A stretch of DNA of 64,000 nucleotides from Beroe forskalii (taxonomy: Eukaryota; Ctenophora; Nuda; Beroida; Beroidae): positions 53,790 through 117,789 of the forward strand of contig WFMF01000516.1 in the NCBI GenBank assembly GCA_011033025.1. The letters are read 5' to 3'. The notes under the pieces are model-generated. The model worked only from the letters and a program-made list of their open reading frames with translations, did no database searches and was not told where the DNA came from. The translations under genes were made by a program, and so were the position numbers. How positions within the stretch are numbered: the first letter of the stretch is position 1; the number at the start of each line of letters is the position of its first letter. This document shows positions 21,901 to 33,224 of the stretch, one piece after another.

Positions 21901-24900
21901 GGTCCAAAGGCTCTGTGTTAGGGTAGGGAATATGTTACAAATCCAGAGGTGTGTTACATCTTTACTGATAACAGAGGCCAGACACCATCACATGGTACCT
22001 GAATATTGACACTCTCGTCGAGTCTCAGCGGACAGAAGGTGCTGGCAATAGCGAGTAGTGCTAACATCTGATCGTTCTTCTTGTTGATGTCCTCAACTTG
22101 GAAGGACCGGTTCTGGAAGAACTGTTTGGTCCGCTGCATGTAACCCAGAATATGTTGGTACCTGACGAGCAGTCTATGATATCCTAAGAGTCGACAAATC
22201 TACTCAATTACTCTTAGAAACATTTGAAGAGTATACACGATGACTAAAAGGGCAGTGAAAAAGCATGATTATATATTTATTTCAAAGCCCTTATGGGTAC
22301 CCCACCGTGGGTTTTGAACGATACGAAACACATAAAGTACAAGTAAAACTCTGGAATTTTCTAGAGGAGCTAATGAACTACATAATAGCTACACTCACAA
22401 CTGAATGGTATTTGCGTATTTCCTTATCATGAAGTAGGCAAAGCCAGCGTAGTAGTTAGCTGTAATCTGACATGCAGGTACTAGTGCCATCATGTCTTTA
22501 TCCTTAAACTGGACATTCTCGATGCAGGAAAGTGCCATGTGGTAGTCGCCCAGCAAACAGTATAGACGTAGTAACCCCACCAAACTGAAGAAACCTGAGT
22601 GGGAACAGGCGTCAAATGTCTGTTGATTATGAGAGCATCATCAACTCTTCAAACTTAGCGCAAATAGCTAGCTCTATAAAGAATAAAAGGTTCTTCATTT
22701 GTTAATGTAACACATTGATCAGACCAATTAAAATCTATGAAGGTCGCTTTCCGCAGATTGTGGTGTCATATTACAGTGTTACATGAGGGATATGACAGCA
22801 ACGGTCAACTGGTAAGGTAGTAGGTGACACAATTAACCGGATACTCATAATTCCACTATCATGTCACTCGTTCATTGGGTGCCCTCTAGAGAGGACTACA
22901 GAAAAATATAAATGTCTGTAACGTTGCCCCACTGCACGGAAATCTTTAGTAAAAGGCGAAAGATTTATTCGTGATGCAGTGAGACCAGACTGGCCCTCAG
23001 CGAATGTTATAGCAATAGAAAGCTGCGCAAAAGATATTTCCTTGCGTTTAAAATATTGTACATTTATTTCATTCAAGTGCTTAAAAACTCATTTAATGGA
23101 TTGACTATTAGTCTACAATTGTCGTACGAATGTTTTCATGAAGAAATATTTTATAATTTACTAGAAAGGCCCGTTGGGCCTGCCAGATGATACAGGACCA
23201 AATAATAAGCTCTCAAAAATTTTATGAAGGAGCAGAATTTACCATTATTCCTAGGCTACTTTCAGTTATGCTGGACCGTGCAAGTTTTGATCATTATAAT
23301 TTGCTCTTGTATGATGAACTTAAATCTGAAAATTAAAACCGAGTATCGTACTCATACTGAACGTTGAATCAAAGCATTGATTTACGCCAAGAGCAGTGTT
23401 CCAAAAGCGCAATTTGCTATACCCAAATTCGATTCAATTTGATTTTGATTTTGTTCAATCTTAAATTGCTGTAAATTCACATTTTTCCGTTAACCATCAA
23501 CTCAGCATTGTTTTAAATTGATTGATGTCTGTCATTGATTTATGAAGAGATGCTAACGGAAATAATAGCCTCCACAATGCAAGCCATACCCGTTCTCTAT
23601 TTCCAGATCTTGAATTTCAAATGAAAACAGTTAACACTTTGTTCGTTCAAACGCTAAAACGCAGCAATCAACAACGTATCAGAAAGTACTCGCATAGAAC
23701 TGATCATAATCTGCACGTGCAGAATATCTGTATCCATAGCAACGGCCCGACTTAGCCCAGCTTAGCCTTCCTTTCTCTTGATATCATCTTGGCAAGCTCA
23801 AATTTAATTGTATACGGCGGCACAAACATTATTCACGTGTGAATTCATTTTATATTAAAGATTCTAAAATGATAAACAATTCGTTTGATTTATTAACTAC
23901 GGCAGCGTCAAAAAAGGTCCCGTGATTAACAATAGCAAATCCTAGGAAATCTTCATACTTACATTGTAATCGCATAATATTGTGATGAAACTCTTGAGAA
24001 ATGTCATATAGATTGGATTTTGGGGTTCATACCCTACTTGCAACCAATTAATACTTTAAAATTATTTATCATATAATATTAAGTTATAGCGAGCTACAGT
24101 GCTACACCCTATGAAATGTGTCCTTGATAGGTTTCTAAACTCCCACACACCAGTCATGATGTAGATGGATTTCTAAAGTCCCACATACCAGTCATGGTGT
24201 AGATGGGTTTCTAAACTCCCACATACTAGTCATGGTGTAGATGGGTATCTAAACTCCCACATACCAGTCATGGTGTGATGGGTATCTAAACTCCCACATA
24301 CCAGTCATGGTGTAGATGGGTATCTAAACTCCCACATACCAGTCATGGTGTGATGGGTTTCTACACTCCCACATACCAGTCATGGTGTAGATGGGTATCT
24401 AAACTCCCACATACCAGTCATGGTGTGATGGGTTTCTAAAGTTCTAAACTCCCACATACTAGTCATGGTGTAGATGGGGTTCTAAACTCCCACATACCAG
24501 TCATGGTGTAGATGGGGTTCTAAACTCCCACATACCAGTCATGGTGTAGATGGGTATCTAAACTCCCACATACCAGTCATTGTGTAGATTGGTTTCATGC
24601 CGAACTCCCCAGCGATCTCCTCAGTGACCACCTCGCCCTCTTCTAGGGCCTGGAGCTGGTCGTTGAGGTTGCACTTCTCCGTCAGCTGGATGAGGATGTT
24701 TAGAACTGCTGTTACCTTCCAGACCTGGTCCTCGTCTCGTAACATGTTCTTCTCTTCATCGTTTATCTTACCAGCCTGAGAGAAGACATTAAAAAAACAA
24801 AAAAAAAAACGAATTTATACACCGCTTAACCATTGCTGGGATCAGCCTTAGTAGACTAACCCTAGGTAACAAAGCGGTCCTCTTCTGAAAAATAATGTTT

Positions 24901-27900
24901 GTCAGTGAAAATGTCAGCAAGGTTTCGGGAACTCTGCCTGGAAAGTGTAAAGTAAATTCACGATGCACCTGTCAAGCGCATCTGAAGAGAAGAAAATTTA
25001 TGTGGCAAGTCTGGGCAAATAAAGAAATAAAAACAATAATCCTACCATAATTCATAACATTTCAATACTGTAATTCATAACAAATTAGCTTCACATAAAT
25101 CAGCTTCACATAAATTGTAAAGCCCTGAAAGGAAGTGTCAGAGATTTTGAGTCAAATGGTTATGGAGGTAACGTGAGGGATGTAAGGAGCGAGTTGAACT
25201 GGGATGAAGATATGAAGTTTCGAGTGGAAAGGGTTGTATGATATACTAATATGGGAGAGCAGTGAATCATGAGAGAGGGCGGCAAGTGGGTCCATACCTT
25301 GCTCTTAAACTGCTGGAAGCTCTGGAACTGGTACACGAACTCGTCAATAATATCCCACAACCACTTGTTAGGCAGCTCTATCTTCACAGGTTCCTCAGCT
25401 GCAAGCAGGTAGGCGAACAGCTCACAGTAATTACTGTACGAGTCAAACCTGGAGAGGGATATTCTGCCATTTAGTCACTGGATATAATAAGGATTTTATA
25501 TGAGTATATTGATATTGGGGTTGTTATGAGCTTTGGAATGAAGATTGAACAACAAGTTAGATATTTTTACAACTGAAAGGTCAGAGGAGTAGAACTTATC
25601 CCAATTAAATAATCGCTAATCTCATCCGGCCACAGGGCTTGCAATGAGCAGGATTTTGTTGGAGATCAACTTCATAATTGTTTCATGATCAGCTAATCAA
25701 TAATTACAGATGATTGACTTAATGTTCCAGTAGAAAATAATCATTCTTTTTCAATAGCAACATGACAATAGGGTTATGAACTACCTAATGATGTTAATTT
25801 CCCCTTACCTATGCTCTAGGGTTGGTTTTAGTCTCGCGTATATGTGTCTGTAATAGAGTTCTCGGTACAATATCATGAAGATAGAGCCCTCGTCCTTTTC
25901 TTCCACAATCTCCTGGACTTTCTCCGGGGCCGGCCACATTTTGTCTTTGTAGTAGAACTCAGAGCAGGGTCATTACAGGATAGTCATATAATACTTATCT
26001 CGTACAATAGTTTAATAAATGATTTTAAAAGCATTCTTATCAGTGAGATTCGTCAAGAATAATCTACATCAGATGCATATTATCCTCCCATATCTTCTCA
26101 TTTTAACCAACCAGATATTTTGTAGAAGCCATCCTCGTACATGTTCTCCACATGGTATATCTCATTCCTTTCGATAAAGTGGTAGAACCACTTCAGGAAG
26201 TTGACTACTGGCTCTGCTACATCTCCAGAACCAGTCTCTGCAAAGTTATTATTATTTTTGTCTTAACAAGATGCACTGCGTTAGCAACAGTGGTCGACCG
26301 GGGCCCCGGCCCCGGCCCCGGCCCCGGCCAAAATCACTGCCCCCGGCTCTTCCCGGCCCCGGCCAAAATTGAGGCATAGACCGGGGCCCCGGCCCCGGCC
26401 CAGCCCCGGCCGAATTTTTTAACCCCGGCCCCGGCCTAAAATCGTGATTTTACCGGGGAATTGGCCGGGGATTTAACATTTACCTTTTCAGATGGAAATT
26501 TGTGAATTCCATACTAATTTCCTCATATTTGACATGAAGCGGGACGATATATTTTCCATCCAATGATATTACTAATGCTTAGGACATTTAACTTCTCAAT
26601 AGGTCGCTCAAGACGCGTACTCACGTACATTTTAATTATTTGAAATTGTAGGGAAAATTGTATTGACCTCTAACCACCACCCCTAGACCAGCATATATCA
26701 TCAGAAGTTAACTTTTGTGTTATTTTTGCTTCGACGAGACATGTAAACACGTTGAAAATAGACGAAAATACTGTTTTGAAAAGGCTAAATACTTTTGAGG
26801 CATGTATTTTATCAGCCTGATTAAACACTTGGTTTCTGGAGGTTGTCGCCCCCAGGGCACTCGACACTCTTGATCTTTCTTCAGGACCAGACATGTTTTA
26901 AAAATACAAAAATAGAGCCTTAATGCTATAAAAGCGACTGTTCTATTTGCACAGGTCATCTGGCTTCTGGGGGCTGCCGCCCCCAGACCCCTACATATCA
27001 TTGAATTTCAGTGACAGTTTTGATTTTTCTTCCGCCAAATTCGTTTGAAAAATACGAGAATCGAGCTGAAATACGAAGGAGGCGATTATACTATTTGCTC
27101 AGGTCATCTGGCTTCTGGGGGCTGCCGCCCCCAGACCCCTGCATATCATTGAATTCAGTGACGGTCTTGATCTTGCTTAGACCAGATTCGTTTGAAATAT
27201 CAAGAATCGAATCGAAATACTAATGAGGCGATTATTCTATTTGCTCAGGTCGTCTGGCTTCTAAGGGCTGCCGCCCCAGACCCCTGCTTACACACTGAAT
27301 TTCAGTGACGGTCTTGATTTTGCTTCGACCAGATTCGTTTGAAAAATACGAGAAATTGAGTTGAAATACTAAAGAGGCGAATACTCTATTTGCCCAGGTC
27401 GTCTGGCTTCTGGGGCAGCTGCCTCCAGACTACAGAGTCTGGGGCGGCAGCCCCCAGTCTAAGCCACACGACCTGAGCAAATAGAATATTCGCCTCTTAA
27501 GTATTTCAACTAAATTTCTCGAATTTTTCAAACGAATCTTGTCGAAGCAAAAGAAAGACCGTCACCGAAAATCAATGATATTGAGGGGTCTGGACTTCAG
27601 ACCCCTGCATATCATTGAATTTCAGTGACGGTCTTGATTTTGCTTCGACCAGATTTGTTTGAAAAATACGAGAAATTGAGTTGAAATATTAAAGTGGCAA
27701 TTATTCTATTTGCTAAGGTTGTCTGGCTTCTGGGGGATGCCGCCTACAGACCCCTACATATCATTGAATTTCCGTGATTTTGCTTAAATGTGTATTGAAT
27801 ACCTAACCTGTCAGTTTTTCATGCGCATATTTTGTATTCCATTTCTTGTCTTAAAAGTACTCCGGCCCAATTTTATTAATCTAACTTTGGTCAGCAATCC

Positions 27901-28347
27901 CCGGCCCCGGCCCCGGCCCCGGCTAAATTGATGTTTCCCCGGCCCCGGCCCCGGCCCCGGTCAAATTTCTCAATTCTTCCCCGGCCCCGGCCCCGGCCTG
28001 AATCGCCATCCCCGGCCCCGGCTGAGATCCCGCCCCCGGTCGACCACTGGTTAGCAAGGAATTAGGAAATGGGGGATAGGTAACGAACTGTCCACTTTTA
28101 AATGTAACAGATAAATTCTACAGTTCATATGCTACAGTCCATAATAACTATAATAACTTATTCATTAAAGAATGTATTAGTTCTCGTTCATTGGACAAGA
28201 GATCTGGTTCATGAGTTTATTGAAGCCATGTTTTCATATTGTATGATTTCTTGAAATTTAACTATACAGTAGTGACAAAATCTGGGATACATACATACCT
28301 TGGTAGTAGTTTTGTGTAGGAGGTGCCTCATTCCTTTGCCAAGCCAT
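18977..28347 (-). CDS. EIF3L: Eukaryotic translation initiation factor 3 subunit L, right copy (complete-looking)
   Basis: Exons on the minus strand, 5' to 3': 28347-28299 (start, [16 protein letters not shown]), 26237-26112, 25957-25809, 25448-25298, 24775-24574, 22594-22399, 22161-21999, 21875-21736, 21511-21325 and 19177-18977 (TAG). They encode roughly 520 residues, slightly shorter than vertebrate eIF3L, with the same conserved blocks as the left copy and the PCI-type C-terminal half. Every exon shared with the left copy has the same length, and the changes I checked are silent. All phases agree except exon 2 to exon 3, where GT-AG and frame cannot both be kept; a GAG codon bridging the junction would restore alignment with [11 protein letters not shown]. 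The donor after exon 5 is embedded in a 12-unit tandem array. It looks functional, but expression is unknown. Confidence 0.88.
19499..19775. mobile_element. PIF/Harbinger-like MITE (TTA target duplication)
   Basis: Terminal inverted repeats GGGGCCATCCATAAAGGACA and CTTTATGGATGGCCCC, flanked by TTA at 19496-19498 and 19776-19778. It is 277 bp with no ORF. The left arm carries the same copy, split and partly deleted by the 9537-12068 element, with the remnant at about 12069-12328. That makes this insertion older than the duplication or haplotype split. Confidence 0.78.
20308..20745 (-). repeat. 17-bp GGTACC minisatellite (right arm)
   Basis: Mirror of 8620-9005. Units read TTAACAACAACGGTACC, with variant CGGGTACCTTCAAAACAA units clustered at 20398-20560 that are absent from the left array. 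Confidence 0.9.
23162..23870. repeat. Right-arm-only copy of the GGCCCGTTGGGCC dispersed repeat
   Basis: About 700 bp in eIF3L intron 5, beginning AAAGGCCCGTTGGGCCTGCC. It contains TTTTATGAAGGAGCAGAATT and ATCTGCACGTGCA blocks and ends near TTCACGTGTGAATT. It is closely related to the two units at 374-1858. The left arm lacks it at this position (about 6180). Confidence 0.65.
24138..24596 (-). repeat. EIF3L: 37-bp minisatellite spanning the 5' splice site of eIF3L exon 5 (right copy)
   Basis: About twelve tandem units of 37-46 bp. On the minus strand each reads CATCTACACCATGACTG, then GTATGTGGGAG, then TTTAGATACC or similar. The first (most exon-proximal) unit is the real end of exon 5, where donor GT falls at 24572-24573 on the plus-strand reverse. 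Every further unit repeats the last coding bases plus the donor. The left copy has one complete unit and the start of a second (3983-4024). The array expanded only in this arm. Confidence 0.88.
26288..28049. mobile_element. hAT-like nonautonomous transposon, GC-rich, right arm only
   Basis: 1762 bp flanked by an exact 8-bp duplication, GTTAGCAA, at 26280-26287 and 28050-28057. The left arm has the single empty site near 100-115. Termini are CAGTGGTCGACCGGGGCCCC and CCCCCGGTCGACCACTG, inverse to each other. Subterminal arrays of CCCCGGCCCCGG sit at both ends. The interior has several copies of a CTGGCTTCTGGGGGCTGCCG block with AT-rich spacers. The 8-bp target duplication with CAG termini is typical of hAT elements. 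No transposase is encoded; two overlapping short minus-strand ORFs near 26670-27000 come from repeat read-through. Confidence 0.85.
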
Positions 28348-28349
28348 AT

Positions 28350-29124
28350 CCTCAAAAATATTTCCAAATTTAAGGATCAGGCATGAAATTAATCTATAGT
28401 TCAGGTTAAGTAGCCTATATTAATTTCAGCAATTTAAGTATATTAATCAAGTCAATGAATTAATTGAGTTTGTTAGTAGACAATAGTAGATGAGGCAAAT
28501 ATTAATAGAATATTTCGTTAATAGATACTACAAACTGACTGAAAAATAAATTGTACAATTAGTTTAAAATTATTGTATGTATTTCAAATCCAAATGTAGG
28601 GAATTTAGCATACAGGCAATAAACAGGCTTCTATTCTATGATAGGTACTATTAAGCAATTACTAACTTACAGTGACTTTCAGGTAATTAGTAAATCATAT
28701 ATTAAATGAAAAAAATTGATGAGGTTTTCAAAGCTTAATTGTCATTAATAATTCAAATTATTACAAATTAGATAAAAATTAGACAAACTGTCCTGATATC
28801 AAATAAATTATGTAAAATGAATTCAGAAAATTTGATTTTGGTAATGTATGTTGTCATTAATTGTCAAAATTCAATTAATTGTTAAATATGCATTACCAAA
28901 TCTAATCTCAGTTTAAGAGATAACTGACTCATTTCAGGTACAAATCAAACTGTTTTAGTTGTGTTCTATTTCATTATTGAGTTTAAAACTAATCTTTATA
29001 TAAGATTGATAGGTACTTTTTGTACCTTTGATGATAAAATTCTGATTTCTACCAATTCAAGGATAAAAACATCAAAATTTGAAAAGTTTGAACATTCAAT
29101 CACAAACACAAGAGTCAAAACAAA
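28350..29124. other. AT-rich intergenic region
   Basis: Lies between the start of right-copy eIF3L and the 3' end of Timeless, both on the minus strand. It must hold the eIF3L 5' UTR and promoter and the Timeless 3' UTR. No TATA box or polyadenylation signal stands out with confidence, and no coding signal was seen. Confidence 0.5.
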
Positions 29125-29385
29125 TCAACCATCTGAATCACTGCTACTTATGACAGCTGTTCTTTTCTTTTTGAATTTTATTGGATTATTTGTTTCAGAG
29201 TCAGAATCACTAAGCACTGTGTTCCTCCGTTTTGGTGAAGAGCTGTCAATAACTAAATCATTTTCTTTATCACTCATTCCATCATTACTTGCATCAAAAT
29301 TCAAGTCTCTATGATAATCTGTAGATGTTTCTTGAAGGACATCCTTCTGTGCATCAGAAAAGCCTTTTCTTTGAGGACATTTGTC
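29125..29385 (-). pseudogene. TIMELESS: Timeless C-terminal tail in a different frame (probable frameshift)
   Basis: The main Timeless frame stops at 29301, but a second minus-strand frame is open from about 29385 to a TGA at 29125-29127. Its peptide is typical of a Timeless tail, acidic and serine-rich with basic patches: it includes KENDLVIDSSSPKRRN, VLSDSDSETNN, FKKKRTAV and a SSSDSDG end. The frames differ by one base, so a single-base indel between 29301 and 29385 is the simplest explanation; an AAAGAAAAGG-like homopolymer lies there. This may be a sequencing error, a natural allele, or the start of gene decay. Confidence 0.65.
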
Positions 29386-32300
29386 TCAACTTGAGGTTGT
29401 GTTCGTTGCTGTTTTAAAGCATCCAAAAACTTATCCATGTCGTCATCTGAACTGTAAGTTTCATTCTCCAAATTCTGATCATCACTTTTCTCATTGCTAA
29501 TGCTTTCATCAGCTGATTCATCACTATTCAAAAGTTCATGATCACCTTTCAAAATAGAATGGGCCCTGTTGAGGATATTGTCACTTACATCACTTGTAAT
29601 TTTCCAGTATGTTTCATAAGAACTTAAAGGTGGCATTGCACCAAGGCAAAGCAACATAGCTTTGAAATCATTACTTTTCAAAGCATTAAGATGTTCTTCT
29701 TCTTTGGCAATAATGAAAACAGAATCATAGTCTAAAAGATCTTCCCTATTGTTGATTATGTCATGGCAGATGCAAGCTATCCATTCCACTGCAATGGAAT
29801 GGCTACTCTTCACTTTGCTGACATATCTGTGGAAGTCAAAGAAATCATATTCGTCTTCTTCCCCATCATCTCCACTAGCTTCTGTATCGGACTCATCGAT
29901 TTCAAGCAATAACTTGGCACCTTCCTTTGTATCCATCTTATCCATACGAATAAGTTGTTGGATAATACAGCTTATCTCCAGTTTTCCTAAATCAGACTTA
30001 ATCTTTTGGACCATTTCTTTTTTGGAACTCAGCATCTCATATTTAGAAATTATAGCAAGGTCTTCATTAGTCCAAAAGTGAGCAGTGCTTCTTTCATCTT
30101 TTTGTAATTTAAGTCGTATTAGTGCATCTTTGATTTCTTTATGAGTCCGGGATTTAGGTATATGATCCTGCAAACACTGGAGCAGGGTGTCCCTTGTTAG
30201 CGTTTCACTTTTATTCTGATATAGAATCATAAGCTCTTCATCATCATCTCTAGTCCAGATGCAACGATTTACATCAAGGTCAACTTTTCTGATACCTAAA
30301 AGTGACTCTAGTTCTTTAACAATCATTTTCCGAGTTTTTGTGTCTAGCTTTTCTTGTATCAATGCAACTGGGTCCCTTTCATATTGGAATTCTGCATAAA
30401 GATGTTTCAAAGCTTCATGTTCATCACTCAGCCATTCCTTTTTACTATTGGGTCGTCTCTTAAGAATATCTGAATTTTCTTCTGCAACCAGCTTTAACTC
30501 GATTATTTTCTTTTTCACATCTAATCTCTGTTTATCAGAACTTGTAGTCATATCCTGGACAATCATATCACAAATATCTATAGCCTTAGCTTTATCAACC
30601 CATTTTTCGAACAACAACTTCAATTCTTCTTCCTCTTGTGGGCTCCATTCAACTTTTGCTTTACTTGGTCTTATTTTTTCAGCATCATAACCATGCTCAA
30701 TTGCCATTACATCATCAGTTGTTTTCCAAAACAGAGCATCAACACAAACCAGTGGAGTTTCTTTTAAACTAGTAACAAAGCGTCTAACTATGAATGATGC
30801 AAATTTTTGCAGATCTTTATATGCATCAACTTTTGGTGCAGAAAGTATTCTTTTAATGGTGATAAAAAATGAAATCTGAAACATAAGGGGAACCATAGCA
30901 ATTTTGTTTGCAATACGGTAAAGCATTTTCACCACAGCATGGTTCGTGCTATTTGAATTGGTTTCAAAGAAATCTAACAAGTAGCAATAACATTTGACAA
31001 TACCTGGCCGAGCATACAACATTAAATAATCAGTGCTCTGGAATTTGTGTTCACTGACAGTATGAATTTGTGTATTGGCTTCATTTTCTTTTTCAGTCTC
31101 ATCTTCATTATTTGCACTCATCACTTCAGGTATATCTTCATGTGACAGAAAAATTGATTTCATTACATTTAACTCATCTATGACTGCCATATCAGGCATT
31201 CCAAATGATGGTGAATTTGGCCATACTTCTTGAGCAGACTTATATAGTGCTACTGCTTCTAGAAATGAGCCTGATTTTAAAAGATCTTGAATATTTTGTT
31301 TACATAAGACTCTTTGCTGTTCCATTGAATAGTCAGATGATCCATCAAATGGATGAGCATTAGAAGTAGAAACTTTACCTGATGATAGAATATTCAGGAC
31401 ATCTTTTTCAATGTCACCATTCCACATATCAAGCAATTCTTGTTCTGAAAGCAAATTTTTCTTTTTCTTGATTTTAGACTTCTTTTTTGGCTTCTTTTTT
31501 GTCTGCTGGACTATCAATGTATTTTGCTTGGTGTAGGCATCAAGCATTCTGATGTAGAGATGTGTACATTCAGTTAAATCTATCAGGTAAGATTTAGTGA
31601 AAATTTGGGGCTTAAACTGTTTCAACAAAAGAGTGGGCAGTTCTCTGTATTCTTGTTGATAGAAGATGATGTTCTGTATAATGCCAGATATATCTTTTAT
31701 CTTACTGTCATTGGACATAACCATTAAATTCAAATTTTCCAAGATTTCTTTATAAGCCTTTATGGCAAAGTGTAACCGTTGTCCTCCCTCCTTCTGCTGT
31801 TCTAACATTTTTGCACTATAACCTTTGATATCTTCATGGAATTTAAATATGATCTGAAGAATGTAAGCAAATGTGTCTGAGCTCAGAGTTTCAGCCACCA
31901 ATTCTAGCTTGAACCCAACTCTTCTATTGAATTCCATGAAGAAAGCACATGACCATAGATAGAAAGATTCGTCACAGTTTGAAGTGCTTTGACCTCTACA
32001 TAAGAATTTTTTAGTTTTTAGCATCAGTGGGTTGTAGCAGAGGTCTAAAAATTTGGAAGCTAAGTCCTTCAAAGTACTTCTTATTGTTGCTGTTGACATT
32101 CTCTTGGATGAAATATCTTTCACTACTGCATTAAATCTAGTGTGCCTTTGAATCTTCTTCTCTTCATCAAATGATAAGTCTTTGATCTTTTTAATATTCT
32201 TGTGATATATCAAATCCTTTTCTGTGATGGATTTTTTCCCTTGGACTACAAATGTTCCTCCAAATCGAGAATGCCTTGTATTTTTCATACATTTTTTGCT

Positions 32301-33194
32301 TTGTCTTTCTAATTCCTCCTTTGCTTTTAGTTCTTTTAACTCTTTGTCAACAACAATACAATCATGATTTTGTTTTTGCATTGCTAAGGTTTCTGCATTG
32401 AAGTCTCTGAATATCAAGTTAATGACCTCTAATGATAAGAGACAATGTTGTTCTTCATCTCTATTGCCACAGAGATAAAACAGGAGGTCAATTACACCAT
32501 ATTCTACAATTGACATAACAAGTTTATCATGAGTAGAAACTGAGCTATGCAATTGCTCATCCTCAAAAGTATCTGATGGAACATGAAGGATGTTTCTTAT
32601 GATAATCAGAATTCTTTCAAGCATTAGATCATCTTCATCTGTCCTGTTTGATTTACCAAGCTCTAGTAGGTGCCCAAGTTGGTTGCTGAATACTTTCATG
32701 ACATTGAAAACTACAAAAAGATCTTTGTACCACCTTAAATGATTGGTTACTTCTATGAAAAGCTTTTCAAAGATTTTATCCTTTTTAGACGATGATTCGT
32801 CCTTCTCAAAACTTAGTAAAGCTGGCATTGTGAGATTCACTAGAAGCCTCATAAGTGCATCAAGTATTGCATGGTCATCATAGTATTTACTCAGGATTGG
32901 TAGTATGTCTTTTTCCATAGTTTTTGATGCTGCAATTTGTCTTCTAATATCACAAGTCTTCCTATCTTCAATTCTTAAAAACTTTATTATGTCTCCAATA
33001 CATATCTCACATTCATCACCCTTTATGTATTCAGCCCCTTCATAGGATCCAAGAGCGGCAATAGTAGCAACTAAATCAGGATCAATGAAATCAGAATTTG
33101 CTGATGGTTGAAAATCTTCAACATCAACATCTTCTTGGTCATGGTCATCATTATCACACTCTTCACCATAATCTACATTTTGGCTCTCTTCCAT
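29301..33194 (-). CDS. TIMELESS: Timeless (TIMELESS/Tof1/Swi1 family) replication fork protection protein
   Basis: An uninterrupted 1297-codon frame from ATG at 33194. With Tipin, Timeless forms the nuclear fork protection complex, coupling helicase and polymerase and supporting checkpoint signalling. The N-terminal TIMELESS domain starts near residue 41 (LVATIAALGSYEGAEYI) with LVNLTMPALLSF near residue 117. RHSRFGGTFVVQGKKSI lies near residue 305. A lysine-rich segment is near 565-585. Four repeats with W followed by acidic residues and L (near 851, 921, 980 and 1040) lie in the C-terminal part, which in vertebrates includes the PARP1-binding region. An acidic stretch follows. The single 3.9 kb coding exon is unusual for animal Timeless. 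A possible 3' splice site (CTTTATCTTGTAG) lies just before the ATG, so a 5' UTR intron may exist. The true C-terminus probably lies in the shifted frame ending at 29125. Confidence 0.93.
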   Translation of the reverse strand: MEESQNVDYGEECDNDDHDQEDVDVEDFQPSANSDFIDPDLVATIAALGSYEGAEYIKGDECEICIGDIIKFLRIEDRKTCDIRRQIAASKTMEKDILPILSKYYDDHAILDALMRLLVNLTMPALLSFEKDESSSKKDKIFEKLFIEVTNHLRWYKDLFVVFNVMKVFSNQLGHLLELGKSNRTDEDDLMLERILIIIRNILHVPSDTFEDEQLHSSVSTHDKLVMSIVEYGVIDLLFYLCGNRDEEQHCLLSLEVINLIFRDFNAETLAMQKQNHDCIVVDKELKELKAKEELERQSKKCMKNTRHSRFGGTFVVQGKKSITEKDLIYHKNIKKIKDLSFDEEKKIQRHTRFNAVVKDISSKRMSTATIRSTLKDLASKFLDLCYNPLMLKTKKFLCRGQSTSNCDESFYLWSCAFFMEFNRRVGFKLELVAETLSSDTFAYILQIIFKFHEDIKGYSAKMLEQQKEGGQRLHFAIKAYKEILENLNLMVMSNDSKIKDISGIIQNIIFYQQEYRELPTLLLKQFKPQIFTKSYLIDLTECTHLYIRMLDAYTKQNTLIVQQTKKKPKKKSKIKKKKNLLSEQELLDMWNGDIEKDVLNILSSGKVSTSNAHPFDGSSDYSMEQQRVLCKQNIQDLLKSGSFLEAVALYKSAQEVWPNSPSFGMPDMAVIDELNVMKSIFLSHEDIPEVMSANNEDETEKENEANTQIHTVSEHKFQSTDYLMLYARPGIVKCYCYLLDFFETNSNSTNHAVVKMLYRIANKIAMVPLMFQISFFITIKRILSAPKVDAYKDLQKFASFIVRRFVTSLKETPLVCVDALFWKTTDDVMAIEHGYDAEKIRPSKAKVEWSPQEEEELKLLFEKWVDKAKAIDICDMIVQDMTTSSDKQRLDVKKKIIELKLVAEENSDILKRRPNSKKEWLSDEHEALKHLYAEFQYERDPVALIQEKLDTKTRKMIVKELESLLGIRKVDLDVNRCIWTRDDDEELMILYQNKSETLTRDTLLQCLQDHIPKSRTHKEIKDALIRLKLQKDERSTAHFWTNEDLAIISKYEMLSSKKEMVQKIKSDLGKLEISCIIQQLIRMDKMDTKEGAKLLLEIDESDTEASGDDGEEDEYDFFDFHRYVSKVKSSHSIAVEWIACICHDIINNREDLLDYDSVFIIAKEEEHLNALKSNDFKAMLLCLGAMPPLSSYETYWKITSDVSDNILNRAHSILKGDHELLNSDESADESISNEKSDDQNLENETYSSDDDMDKFLDALKQQRTQPQVETNVLKEKAFLMHRRMSFKKHLQIIIET

Positions 33195-33224
33195 TTCAAT
33201 TCATGCCACCTACAAGATAAAGCA

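Larger units (their letters stand above)
16457..28152 (-). repeat. Right arm of giant inverted duplication 1
   Basis: Reverse complement of the left arm, collinear through all nine shared eIF3L exons with identical exon lengths. Right-only features are Harbinger-like MITEs (18196-18486, and 19499-19775 in uninterrupted form), the splice-donor minisatellite (24138-24596), a GGCCCGTTGGGCC repeat (about 23162-23870) and a hAT-like element (26288-28049). Eight bases of eIF3L sequence at 26280-26287 and 28050-28057 show that the last of these is a post-duplication or haplotype-specific insertion. Confidence 0.93.

Noticed and set aside
28961..29314. 117-codon plus-strand frame
   Set aside because: Antisense to the Timeless C-terminal tail, which reads better as protein on the minus strand.
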